64,000 nt of DNA from Alphaproteobacteria bacterium (GTDB lineage Bacteria > Pseudomonadota > Alphaproteobacteria > Acetobacterales > Acetobacteraceae). The first letter of the stretch is position 1. The number at the start of each line of letters is the position of its first letter. The stretch spans positions 1 to 64,000 of the forward strand of contig VGDL01000007.1 of assembly GCA_016869735.1 (NCBI GenBank), read 5' to 3'. This document shows, piece by piece, positions 25,391-34,085 of the stretch. The notes below the pieces were generated by a model. That model was given only the letters and a program-made list of their open reading frames with translations. It did not search any database and had not been told where the DNA came from. The position numbers were made by a program, and so were the translations under genes.

Positions 25391-26400
25391 TGGCCATGCT
25401 GAAGCTAGGCTATAAGGCATCCGCCGAACAATTCGCACCAGCGCAATTGCTAGATTTTGGCGTACTTGCTGAAGAGATGGGCTTCGATAGCTGTTTCATC
25501 TCAGACCATTTCCAGCCCTGGAAACACACGGGCGGCCATGCGCCGAATTCGCTCGTGTGGCTCGGCGCGCTTGGGGCGCGCACGCAAAGGCTTGTCATGG
25601 GCACCAGCGTGCTGACGCCAACCTTTCGCTACCATCCTTCCATTGTAGCGCAGGCTTTTGGCACGCTAGGGGCGATGTTTCCGGGCCGCGTCATTCTCGG
25701 CATTGGCACGGGCGAAGGGCTGAATGAGGTGCCTTCCACTGGCCAGCCCTGGCCGGAATTCAAGGAACGCTTCGCCCGCATGCGCGAAGCCGTGCAATTG
25801 ATGCGCAAGCTTTGGACCGAAGAACGCGTGAGTTTCGAAGGGCAATATTACCGCACCGAACACGCAACGATTTATGATCGGCCCGAAACCCCTGTGCCGA
25901 TTTATGTTGCGGCTGCCGGTGCCATGGTTGCAAAATATGCTGGCCGTGGCGGTGATGGTTTCATCTGCACCAGCGGCAAGAAGCCGGAGCTTTACACCGA
26001 AACCCTGCTGCCGAATGTGGTGGCGGGGCTTGAAACGGCGGCGGCGCCGAAGCCCGATTATGATCGCATGATCGAAGTGAAGGTTTCCTTCGATACGGAC
26101 AAGCAGCGCGCCTTGGAAGATACGCGCCATTGGGCAGCGTTGGCGCTTTCGGCAGAAGAAAAAATGTCGGTGGAAGACCCGGTGGAAATGGAACGTCTGG
26201 CCGATGCGCTGCCGCTTGAACGCGCGGCCAGCCGTTGGATTGTCTCCAACGATCCGGAAGAACATGTGGAACGTATTGGCTATTATGTCGGCCTTGGCTT
26301 CCGGCATTTGGTGTTTCACGCGCCGGGGCCGGATCAGGCACGGTTTCTGCGGCTTTATGGGGACCAGGTGCTGCCACTGCTGCGCCGCCGCTTCGCTTGA
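25390..26400 (+). CDS. fgd: F420-dependent glucose-6-phosphate dehydrogenase (FGD type)
   Basis: 336 residues, the length of mycobacterial FGD1, and collinear with it from the first residue: [60 protein letters not shown]. The active-site residues of M. tuberculosis FGD1 (His40, Trp44, Glu109) are His40, Trp44 and Glu109 here. The three phosphate-gripping residues (Lys198, Lys259, Arg283) correspond to Lys197, Lys258 and Arg282. The enzyme should oxidise glucose-6-phosphate while reducing F420 to F420H2. It starts at an ATG overlapping the previous stop, and its own stop overlaps the cofE start. Confidence 0.9.
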   Translation: MAMLKLGYKASAEQFAPAQLLDFGVLAEEMGFDSCFISDHFQPWKHTGGHAPNSLVWLGALGARTQRLVMGTSVLTPTFRYHPSIVAQAFGTLGAMFPGRVILGIGTGEGLNEVPSTGQPWPEFKERFARMREAVQLMRKLWTEERVSFEGQYYRTEHATIYDRPETPVPIYVAAAGAMVAKYAGRGGDGFICTSGKKPELYTETLLPNVVAGLETAAAPKPDYDRMIEVKVSFDTDKQRALEDTRHWAALALSAEEKMSVEDPVEMERLADALPLERAASRWIVSNDPEEHVERIGYYVGLGFRHLVFHAPGPDQARFLRLYGDQVLPLLRRRFA

Positions 26401-27137
26401 GGCCGAGCCTTCAGCTTTTCGCACTGCCTGACCTGCCCATGGTGCAGGCGGGCGATGATCTTGCTGGCTTGCTTTCAGCCGCCATGGTGCGCGCTGGTCT
26501 GGCGCCGGAATCGGGCGATGTGCTGGCGGTTGCGCAGAAGGTTGTGAGCAAAGCGGAAGGGCGCAGCATTGCGCTGGCATCCGTTCAGCCATCCCAAGCG
26601 GCGCGGGATTTGGCGGAACAGACGGGCAAGGATGCGCGCCTCGTCGAATTGATCCTGTCAGAATCGGAACACGTAGTGCGCGCGCGGCCGAACCTGATCA
26701 TCGTCAAGCATCGGCTTGGCTTTGTCATGGCCAATGCCGGCATTGATCAATCCAATATCGGAAGCGATGGCCATGCGTTGCTGCTGCCGCGCGACCCTGA
26801 TGGCAGTGCGGCGGCGCTTGCCGCGCGGCTTGGCCTGCCTGTGGTGATTACGGATAGTTTTGGACGCGCCTGGCGGCGTGGCACGGTGGGTGTTGCGATT
26901 GGCGCGGCAGAGCTGCCGGCGCTGCGTGATTTGCGCGGCCAGCCGGATTTGTTCGGGCGCATGCTCATGGTCAGCATCACGGGCTTCGCTGATGAAATCG
27001 CCGCAGCAGCGGGTTTGCTGATGGGGCAAGGCGCGGAAGGCCAACCTGCGGTATTGTTGCGCGGGCTGTCCTGGTCTGGCGCGGCAAACCCCGCCGCCGA
27101 ATTGCTCCGCCCAGCGCAGGAGGATCTTTTTTTGTGA
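26397..27137 (+). CDS. cofE: Coenzyme F420-0:L-glutamate ligase
   Basis: 246 residues from a TTG at 26397 that overlaps the FGD stop (TTGA). This start keeps the family's opening strand ([22 protein letters not shown]); the first ATG, at 26439, would cut into it. Landmarks: [59 protein letters not shown]. It adds glutamate(s) to F420-0 with GTP. Unlike mycobacterial FbiB it has no C-terminal nitroreductase domain, so any reduction of dehydro-F420-0 must be done by another protein. It overlaps cofD by GTGA. Confidence 0.93.
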   Translation: MRPSLQLFALPDLPMVQAGDDLAGLLSAAMVRAGLAPESGDVLAVAQKVVSKAEGRSIALASVQPSQAARDLAEQTGKDARLVELILSESEHVVRARPNLIIVKHRLGFVMANAGIDQSNIGSDGHALLLPRDPDGSAAALAARLGLPVVITDSFGRAWRRGTVGVAIGAAELPALRDLRGQPDLFGRMLMVSITGFADEIAAAAGLLMGQGAEGQPAVLLRGLSWSGAANPAAELLRPAQEDLFL

Positions 27138-28054
27138 TCATCGCGCTTTCCGGCGGCATTGGCGGGGCGAAGCTCGCACTTGGTCTTTCGCGGATTTTGC
27201 CGCCAGAGGATTTGCTGATCATTGCCAATACCGGCGATGATTTTGAGCATTACGGCCTCACGATCTGCCCGGATACGGACACGCTTTTGTATACGCTGGC
27301 GGGCTTGGATAATCCCAAGCTTGGTTGGGGGCGCGCGGATGAAAGCTGGGCTTTCATGGAAACCCTCGCCGCACTTGGCGGGACGGATTGGTTTCGCCTT
27401 GGTGATCGTGATTTGGCGCTGCATGTGTTGCGGAGCCATCGGCTGCGCGGCGGTGAGACGCTTTCAACCATCACCGATGATGTGCGCCAACGCTTCGGTA
27501 TCGGCCCACGCATTCTGCCGATGAGTGATGATCCGGTGCGCACGCAAATCAACACAGAACAGGGCTGGCTTGATTTCCAGGATTGGTTTGTGCGGCTACG
27601 CGCCGAACCCCTGGCACGCGCAGTAAGGTTTGGTGGTGTTGAACAGGCGCGCCCACAACCGGCATTGCTGGAAGCGTTGCGCGCAAAGCCGCGCGGGATT
27701 GTGATTTGCCCGAGCAATCCCTTCATCAGCATCGAACCCATTCTGGCCGTACCGGGCTTGCGCGATGCCATCAAGGCGTTAGGCGCGCCGGTGGTGGCGG
27801 TATCGCCCATCATTGCTGGCCAAGCGGTGAAGGGGCCAACGGCGCGCATGTTTGCCGCACTTGGTGTTGCGCCGAGTGCAGCGGCCGTCGCCGCGCGTTA
27901 TGGCGATTTATTGCATGGCTACGTGATGGAACACGGCGATGACGCGGCGGGAATTGTGCCGCGCGTATTTCATGCCACGACACTGATGCGCGACATCGCG
28001 GACAAGACCGCACTCGCACAGCGGGTACTGGCGGCGATTGACGCACTTCAATGA
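27134..28054 (+). CDS. cofD: 2-phospho-L-lactate transferase (F420-0 or dehydro-F420-0 forming)
   Basis: 306 residues from a GTG overlapping the cofE stop. CofD/FbiA family landmarks: LSGGIGGAKLALGL at the N-terminus, NTGDDFEHYGLTICPDTDT, LGDRDLALHVLRS and VICPSNPFISIEPIL. It joins FO with the nucleotide-activated three-carbon acid made by CofC. Whether that acid is 2-phospholactate, phosphoenolpyruvate or 3-phosphoglycerate cannot be decided by eye. It overlaps cofC by ATGA. Confidence 0.95.
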   Translation: MIIALSGGIGGAKLALGLSRILPPEDLLIIANTGDDFEHYGLTICPDTDTLLYTLAGLDNPKLGWGRADESWAFMETLAALGGTDWFRLGDRDLALHVLRSHRLRGGETLSTITDDVRQRFGIGPRILPMSDDPVRTQINTEQGWLDFQDWFVRLRAEPLARAVRFGGVEQARPQPALLEALRAKPRGIVICPSNPFISIEPILAVPGLRDAIKALGAPVVAVSPIIAGQAVKGPTARMFAALGVAPSAAAVAARYGDLLHGYVMEHGDDAAGIVPRVFHATTLMRDIADKTALAQRVLAAIDALQ

Positions 28055-28710
28055 AGCCTTGGGCCATCCTGCCGGTGAAGGAAATGGCTGGTGCAAAACA
28101 GCGTCTGGCGGCCTTACTGTCGCCCGATGAACGCATTGCGCTGATGCGGGTGATGTTGCGCGATGTGATGGCGGCGCTGTCAGCGGCGCAGGGCCTGGCA
28201 GGCATTGCGCTGGTGACGCTTGACCCTTGGGCGCAAGCGGTGGCGCCGGAGTATGGCGCGCTGATCATCACGGATGGCGCGCGGCAAGGCCATACCGGCG
28301 CGGTGACTGCCGCCGCCGCACTGCTGAAGGCAGAAGGTGCTGATGCCATCATCACCCTGCCGGGCGATATTCCCGCAGTGCAGACACCAGAAATCGAGGC
28401 TCTGATCAAAGCGGCGCAAGCCCGGGCCTGCTTCATCATCGCACCCGCGCATGATGAACAGGGATCGAACGCCATTCTGATGTCGCCACCCGATGCGGTG
28501 AAGCTGCGTTTTGGTGAGGATAGCTATTTCCCGCATCTGGCGGCGGCGCGCGCGGCGGGCATTACGCCGCAAATCCTGCGCCTGCCTGGGATTGCGATGG
28601 ATATTGACCATCCTGAAGACATTGCGCGCTTCGCTGGCATTCCGGAAGCCAAGGACACGCAAACGCTGCTTTGGGTGCAGCACAGCGGTATTCTCAGCCG
28701 CTTGGCTTAA
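28051..28710 (+). CDS. cofC: 2-phospho-L-lactate/PEP/3-PG guanylyltransferase CofC (FbiD)
   Basis: 219 residues with the small nucleotidyltransferase fold: LPVKEMAGAKQRLAALLSPDERIALM at the start, ITLPGDIPAVQTPEI (metal-binding Asp), and AHDEQGSNAILMSPP with RFGEDSYFPHL. It activates the three-carbon acid with GTP for CofD. It is the last of a series of overlapping genes and converges on fbiC, with the two stop codons sharing 4 bp. Confidence 0.93.
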   Translation: MKPWAILPVKEMAGAKQRLAALLSPDERIALMRVMLRDVMAALSAAQGLAGIALVTLDPWAQAVAPEYGALIITDGARQGHTGAVTAAAALLKAEGADAIITLPGDIPAVQTPEIEALIKAAQARACFIIAPAHDEQGSNAILMSPPDAVKLRFGEDSYFPHLAAARAAGITPQILRLPGIAMDIDHPEDIARFAGIPEAKDTQTLLWVQHSGILSRLA

Positions 28711-31067
28711 TCGCCCGCCAATAAAACACGCTTGCGCGGTGCGGTCTGCACCATGGGCGCAAGAGGTTCAGCATAACGCGATGCCCGTTCCCGTTCACGC
28801 GCCACGGCGCCATAGGTGGTGCTGCGCTGCATTGGCTGCCGCCCGATGGAAAGGATCCGGCTTTCCATCGCCTCCGGTGGAAATTCCTGGCCATGTTCCG
28901 TGCCGGCAGCGCGGCTGATGCTTTCATTCATCAGCGTGCCGCCCAGATCATTGGCACCCGCTTGCAGGGCCATCGCCGCCCCTTTGGGGCCCATCTTTAC
29001 CCAGCTTGTCTGGATATTGTTGAAATGCGGATGAAGCACGAGCCGCGCGATACTGTGCATCAGCAGCGCCTCACGGAAACTCGGCCCACGCCGTGCCAGG
29101 CCGCGCAAATACATGGGCGCTTCCATATGCACGAAAGGCAGCGGCACGAATTCGGTAAAGCCACCTGTTTGCGCTTGCAGATCGCGCAGCACCAGCAAAT
29201 GCCGCGCCCAATGAACGGGCGCTTCCACATGGCCGAACATGATGGTGGCGGTGCTGCGCAGCCCGAGGCTATGTGCAGCGCGCATGACCGCCTGCCATTC
29301 GGCTGTGTTCACCTTATCCGGGCAGATGATGGCGCGAATTTCATCATCCAGAATTTCCGCAGCCGTGCCCGGCAAAGTACCAAGTCCGGCATCACGCAGT
29401 CGCGTCAGAAATGCTGATAAAGACAGCCCAAGCGTGCGCGCACCCTGATGGATTTCCAGCGCCGAGAAGGCATGGATATGCATCCCCGGCACGGCCTGTT
29501 TGATAGCGCGGCAAATCGCCTCATAGGTGGCGCCGGTATAATCCGGGTGGATACCGCCTTGCAGGCAGACCTCAGTCGCGCCACGCGCCCAGGCTTCCTT
29601 GGCACGACGGGTGATTTCCGCATGATCAAGATCGTAAGCCGGGCCACGCAAGGCTTCATGCGTTTTGCCCTTGCTGAAGGCGCAGAAGCTGCAACGATAG
29701 GTGCAGATATTAGTGTAATTGATGTTGCGGTTGACGACATAACGCACGGTGTCGCCCGCTACCGCTTGGCGCAGCCGATCAGCGGCTTGCATGACATGCG
29801 CCTGATCCGCATCACGCGCGGCGAATAGCGTTTCAATCGCCGGCGCTTCAAGCCTTTCGCCCTGCGCGGCACGTTCCACCAGCGCTGCCAGCCTTGCATC
29901 CGTCGCAGTCAATAGCGGCGCGGGAAGGCGCGGCGGTGTCAGCGCACCTGGGGACCAATCATCACCGCGCGCGAAGCCGGCTGCGTCACTGGCACGGAGT
30001 AGCGCAGTTGCGATGCGCGGCGCGAACCAGTCGCGCGGCGCGCGCAGATAGGCAGGATAAGCAGGCAAGCGTTGCACCAGCACCTTGCCCATGCGCGCGG
30101 TATGCTCAGCAAGATTTGCAATGGCGGGCCAGGGGGCTTCCGGGTTCACATGATCCGGCGTCACCGGCGAAATGCCGCCCCAATCATTGATGCCGGCGGC
30201 GATCAAGCTTGGATAGGTACCGGGCGAAAGATTGGGCGGCGCCTGGATATTCGCGCGCGCACCCAGAATGATGCGCGCTGAGGCAATGGTCCAGAGCAGA
30301 TCGTCCAAATCAGGCTCGGGCGCCTCAGCGCGTTTGGTGCGCGGCTTGGCGCGAAAATTCTGGATGATGACTTCCTGCACATGCCCGTAACGCGCATGGC
30401 TTTCCGCGATGGCGCGCAAGGCATCCAGGCGTTCCGCGCGGGTTTCGCCAATGCCGATCAGAATACCCGTGGTGAAGGGAATGCGCGCCGCGCCAGCCTT
30501 GTTCAGCACCTCAAGCCTGATGGCCGGGTGTTTGTCAGGGCTGCCATGATGCACGCCGCCGGGCGCGCATAATCTTTCACTGGTGCTTTCCAGCATGATG
30601 CCTTGGCTGGCGGTCACATCGCGCAGCGCCAGCAGCTCTGCCCTATCCATCACACCAGGATTGGCATGGGGCAGCAGCCCGGTTTCACGCAGCACCAGAT
30701 CACACATCGCCACCAGGTATTCGATGGTGCTGGCATGGCCCAATTCCGCCAAAGCCTCACGTGCCTGGCGCCAACGCAATTCGGGCTTATCGCCCAGCGT
30801 GAATAGCGCTTCCGTGCAGCCGGCCTTGGCGCCTGCGCGCGCAATCGCCAGCACTTCGTCAGGCGTCAGATACGCGCCACGTCCCGCGCGCGATTTTTCG
30901 GCGAAGGTGCAGTAATGGCAGACATCGCGGCAGAGCTTGGTCAGCGGAATAAAGACCTTGCGCGAATAGGACAGCACACGGCCATGCCCGGCATCACGCA
31001 GAGCCGCTGCTTCTGCCATCAATTCCGCCAGTGGCGTTCGTTCCAGCCTGTCCAGCACCCTTGCCAT
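28707..31067 (-). CDS. fbiC: FO synthase, fused CofG-CofH (FbiC)
   Basis: 786 residues from ATG 31067 (MARVLDRLER), preceded by a GGGAAGCAGG site; an upstream in-frame ATG would add 43 residues unlike the family. Two radical SAM modules are fused: the CofG half has Cys46/Cys50/Cys53 in CRDVCHYC, the CofH half Cys455/Cys459/Cys462 in CTYRCSFC. Together they build 7,8-didemethyl-8-hydroxy-5-deazariboflavin (FO) from tyrosine and 5-amino-6-ribitylamino-uracil. The fused form is typical of actinobacteria and of the F420-positive proteobacteria. It is divergent from an LLM oxidoreductase gene across 70 bp. Confidence 0.96.
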   Translation of the reverse strand: MARVLDRLERTPLAELMAEAAALRDAGHGRVLSYSRKVFIPLTKLCRDVCHYCTFAEKSRAGRGAYLTPDEVLAIARAGAKAGCTEALFTLGDKPELRWRQAREALAELGHASTIEYLVAMCDLVLRETGLLPHANPGVMDRAELLALRDVTASQGIMLESTSERLCAPGGVHHGSPDKHPAIRLEVLNKAGAARIPFTTGILIGIGETRAERLDALRAIAESHARYGHVQEVIIQNFRAKPRTKRAEAPEPDLDDLLWTIASARIILGARANIQAPPNLSPGTYPSLIAAGINDWGGISPVTPDHVNPEAPWPAIANLAEHTARMGKVLVQRLPAYPAYLRAPRDWFAPRIATALLRASDAAGFARGDDWSPGALTPPRLPAPLLTATDARLAALVERAAQGERLEAPAIETLFAARDADQAHVMQAADRLRQAVAGDTVRYVVNRNINYTNICTYRCSFCAFSKGKTHEALRGPAYDLDHAEITRRAKEAWARGATEVCLQGGIHPDYTGATYEAICRAIKQAVPGMHIHAFSALEIHQGARTLGLSLSAFLTRLRDAGLGTLPGTAAEILDDEIRAIICPDKVNTAEWQAVMRAAHSLGLRSTATIMFGHVEAPVHWARHLLVLRDLQAQTGGFTEFVPLPFVHMEAPMYLRGLARRGPSFREALLMHSIARLVLHPHFNNIQTSWVKMGPKGAAMALQAGANDLGGTLMNESISRAAGTEHGQEFPPEAMESRILSIGRQPMQRSTTYGAVARERERASRYAEPLAPMVQTAPRKRVLLAGD

Positions 31068-31137
31068 CCTGCTTCCCCTGGCCCCATCGTGTGGGAATGC
31101 CGCGCCGGATGCAATGCGCGGGGATGGGAGGCCCAGC

Positions 31138-32091
31138 ATGCAAATCGGTTTCAACGCCCCAACCGCCGGCCCGCTCGCCACACCTGAAGCGATCACGCGG
31201 TTGCTGCAGGGCGGGGAGGCGATGGGCTTTGCCTATGCCACCTTCAGCGACCATGTGGTGATCCCGACCGATATTCACGCGATTTACCCCTATTCGGATA
31301 GTGGCGAATTCCCTGCCGGTGCGCGCGGCGCGCGGCACGAACAATTGACCGAGGTGATGTTCGCTGCCGCACGCACGACCAAGCTGCGGTTGGTGACTTC
31401 GGTCATGGTGGTGCCGCATCGCCCGGCGGTGCTGACGGCGAAAATCCTTTCCACGATTGATATATTCTCCAATGGTCGGCTCACGCTTGGCATTGGCGCG
31501 GGCTGGCTGAAGGAGGAGTTTGAAGCACTCGACGCGCCGGATTTCGCCGCGCGCGGCAAAGTGACGGATGAATACATCCTGGCCGCGCGGGAGTTATGGA
31601 CCGCGGCCGATCCGCGCTTTCAAGGTGAATATGTGTCCTTCGATAAGATCAGCTTTGAACCCAAACCCGTGCAGCCAGGTGGGCCGCCGATTTGGGTGGG
31701 GGGTGAAAGCGGCCCGGCGCTCAGGCGCACGGCACGGCTTGGTGATGCCTGGTATCCCATCGGCACGAATCCGGCTTTTCCTCTGGATAGTCTGGCACGT
31801 TACAAGGCAGCCGTTGTCAAGCTGCGCCGCCTGACCGCAGAGGCCGGGCGGGACCCTGCTGCGGTTGGGCTATCACTCCGTGTGCAAAAATTCGGCGCGG
31901 AATTGCCCGCACTCGCCGGCGATGGAGAACGGCATTTGTTTTCCGGCAGTACGGCGCAGATTGTGGAAGATATCCAAGCATTACGTACGATTGGTGTTAC
32001 CGCGATTGATTTTAATTTTCTTGGATCAAGTGTTGAGAAGGTGCTGGCGCAGATGGGAAGCTTCCGCACAACGGTGATGGAAAGGATCTGA
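31138..32091 (+). CDS. LLM-class oxidoreductase, probably F420-dependent (TIGR03619-like)
   Basis: 317 residues from ATG 31138. Barrel landmarks: MQIGFNAPTAGPLATPE, AMGFAYATFSDHVVIPTD, LVTSVMVVPHRPAVLTAK, SNGRLTLGIGAGWLKEEFEAL, ISFEPKPVQPGGPPIWVGG. The SNGRLTLGIGAGW stretch is diagnostic of the luciferase-like family, and proximity to fbiC favours F420 over FMN. The substrate is unknown. It lies 3 bp ahead of the next LLM gene. Confidence 0.88.
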   Translation: MQIGFNAPTAGPLATPEAITRLLQGGEAMGFAYATFSDHVVIPTDIHAIYPYSDSGEFPAGARGARHEQLTEVMFAAARTTKLRLVTSVMVVPHRPAVLTAKILSTIDIFSNGRLTLGIGAGWLKEEFEALDAPDFAARGKVTDEYILAARELWTAADPRFQGEYVSFDKISFEPKPVQPGGPPIWVGGESGPALRRTARLGDAWYPIGTNPAFPLDSLARYKAAVVKLRRLTAEAGRDPAAVGLSLRVQKFGAELPALAGDGERHLFSGSTAQIVEDIQALRTIGVTAIDFNFLGSSVEKVLAQMGSFRTTVMERI

Positions 32092-32094
32092 CCC

Positions 32095-33123
32095 ATGCGC
32101 CTTGGCATGACGCTTGGCATGACCGGCACTATTGATATGGCGCTGGTGCTGGAAGCCGAAAGGCTTGGCTTTTCCATGGTATGGTGCGGCGAAAGCTACG
32201 GGACGGATGCGGTGACGCCGATTACCTGGGTGCTGGCACAAACCACAAAAATCCAGGCCGGAACTGGCATCATGCAAATGCCGGCACGTAGCCCCGCTTG
32301 TGCGGCTTCTACGGCCATGACGCTGCAATCACTTTCCGGGGATCGCTTTCTGTGTGGAGTTGGGCCTTCCGGGCCGCAGGTTGTGGAAGGTTGGCACGGG
32401 CAGCCCTATGGCAGCCCGCTGGTGCGCACGCGCGAATATATTGACATCATGCGCGCCATCATCGCGCGCGAAAGGCCCCTGGAATATCAGGGCACGCATT
32501 ATCGCATTCCCTATGATGGGCCGGATGCCACGGGGCTCGGCAAGCCGCTGAAGAGCATTCTGCATGGCAAGCCGATGCGCTTTTATTGCGCGTCCATCAC
32601 GCCGGGCGGCATGCGGCTTGCGGGTGAAGTCGCCGATGGCAATTTGCCGATTTTCATGTCGCCGGAGAAAGCCGATCTGGTGGTAAAGCCAACTTTAGAA
32701 GGCATGGCTAAGGCCGCGACGCCACGCGTCTTGAGCGATTTTGATATCGCGCCCTATACGAAAATTCGGGTCGGCGATGATCTGCAAGCCTGCCGAGATT
32801 CCGTGAAGCCGGAATTGGCGCTTTACATCGGCGGCATGGGCGCAGTGGGCAAGAATTTCTACAATGATTACTGCAAGCGCCTTGGTTTTCCTGATGCGGC
32901 AGTTGCCATCCAAAAGGCGTTTCTCGCCGGGCATCGCAAGGAAGCGCTTGCCGCCGTGCCGGATGCGCTTGTGGATGAAATTGCGCTTGTCGGCCCCGCA
33001 GATCGTGTGCGCATCCGCTTGCAGGATTGGCAGGCGGCGGCGCGTGAAGGCAAGCTGAATACGCTGGTGCTGACGGGTGCCACGCAGGAAGCGCTGCGGC
33101 TTGCTGCGGAGGCGGTGCTTTAA
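32095..33123 (+). CDS. LLM-class oxidoreductase, probably F420-dependent (TIGR03559-like)
   Basis: 342 residues: MRLGMTLGMTGTIDMALVLE, RLGFSMVWCGESYGTD, IQAGTGIMQMPARSPACAAS, LSGDRFLCGVGPSGPQVVEGW and HYRIPYDGPDATGLGKPLK, a pattern of the luciferase-like group annotated as F420-dependent. It follows the previous LLM gene by 3 bp and is probably co-transcribed. Its stop meets the end of the frameshifted minus-strand LLM gene (4-bp overlap). Confidence 0.86.
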   Translation: MRLGMTLGMTGTIDMALVLEAERLGFSMVWCGESYGTDAVTPITWVLAQTTKIQAGTGIMQMPARSPACAASTAMTLQSLSGDRFLCGVGPSGPQVVEGWHGQPYGSPLVRTREYIDIMRAIIARERPLEYQGTHYRIPYDGPDATGLGKPLKSILHGKPMRFYCASITPGGMRLAGEVADGNLPIFMSPEKADLVVKPTLEGMAKAATPRVLSDFDIAPYTKIRVGDDLQACRDSVKPELALYIGGMGAVGKNFYNDYCKRLGFPDAAVAIQKAFLAGHRKEALAAVPDALVDEIALVGPADRVRIRLQDWQAAAREGKLNTLVLTGATQEALRLAAEAVL

Positions 33124-33969
33124 CCCACCGCGCGGATTAGCGCAGCCCAGCGGTCTAATTCCGGCAAGATTTCATCACGCTTGGCGGAAGAAAGGCTTAG
33201 CACTACGCGCGCCACGCCAAGGTCCTGGTCCGCCAGCAGCGCGTCGCGGTCTTCCTTCACGCCCCAGATGGTGATGGGCAAATCTTCGTCGTGCCGGCCG
33301 GCATCGGCGGCCAATTGGCGGAATTGCGGGATCAGCGCGCCGACATCGGCATAGTGCTTGCGCACACGATGCGGCATCCAGCCATTACCATAGCGCACCG
33401 CGCGCTTCGCCCCCCAGGGATAGGCGCCACCAACGATGATCGGCGGGGCGGCTTTTGCAGCGGCTTCGGCCCGGTTTCCATGGGCGTGAAATTGACGAAT
33501 TCGCCGGCATAGCTCGGTTGGGCTTGGGTCCAGATCGCCTTCATCGCTTCAATCCGTTCGCGCGCCAGCTTGTGGCGTGTGGCGAAGACCGTGCCGTGGT
33601 TTTCAATCTCATCCTGGTTCCAGCCATTGCCGACACCAAAAAAAAAGGCCCAGCCGAGATGTGATCAATCGTCGCAACTGCCTTGGCGGTCTGGATCGGG
33701 TCACGCTGCACCACCAGGCAGATGCCTGTGCCCAGCAGCAGTCTTTTAGTTGCCGCGGCGGCGGCAGTCAGCGTGATGAAAGGATCCATCACCTCATAAT
33801 ATTCGCGCGGCAAGGCGCCACCGCCCGGATAGGAAGCGGTGCGCGCCAGCGGAATATGCGAATGTTCCGGCGCCCAAAGGCTGTCAAAACCGCGTTCTTC
33901 CAAAGCCACGGCCAATTCGCCGGGCGTCATGGAATAATCGGTGAAAAACATGGCAGCGCCGATTTTCAT
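33120..33969 (-). pseudogene. LLM-class oxidoreductase gene with two frameshifts
   Basis: Three frames together spell one luciferase-like protein of about 283 residues. Frame 1 runs MKIGAAMFFTDYSMTPGELA to ATIDHISAGPFF. The continuation GVGNGWNQDEIENHG is reached by adding one T to the T9 run at 33637-33645. Frame 2 runs through AMKAIWTQAQPSYAGEFVNF to GPKPLQKP. Frame 3, after about one more missing base near 33447-33453, gives PPIIVGGAYPWG and runs to the normal end. Both lesions are single-base losses, the first in a homopolymer, so sequencing error is possible. As read, it is a broken member of the local LLM set. Confidence 0.85.
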
Positions 33970-34085
33970 GTGATCCCTCCCCTGGTCAGAAGGAAGGCTG
34001 GCCCGCCGCGGCCTGGCAGGCAAGCCTCGCACCCTTGCCGAAACTAATCTGCGCCCCCAAACAAGATCGCGAAAGGATCACCGCA

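Noticed and set aside
33120-33969. Three separate small minus-strand genes
   Set aside because: The three translations join in order into one LLM-family protein once two single-base losses are restored.
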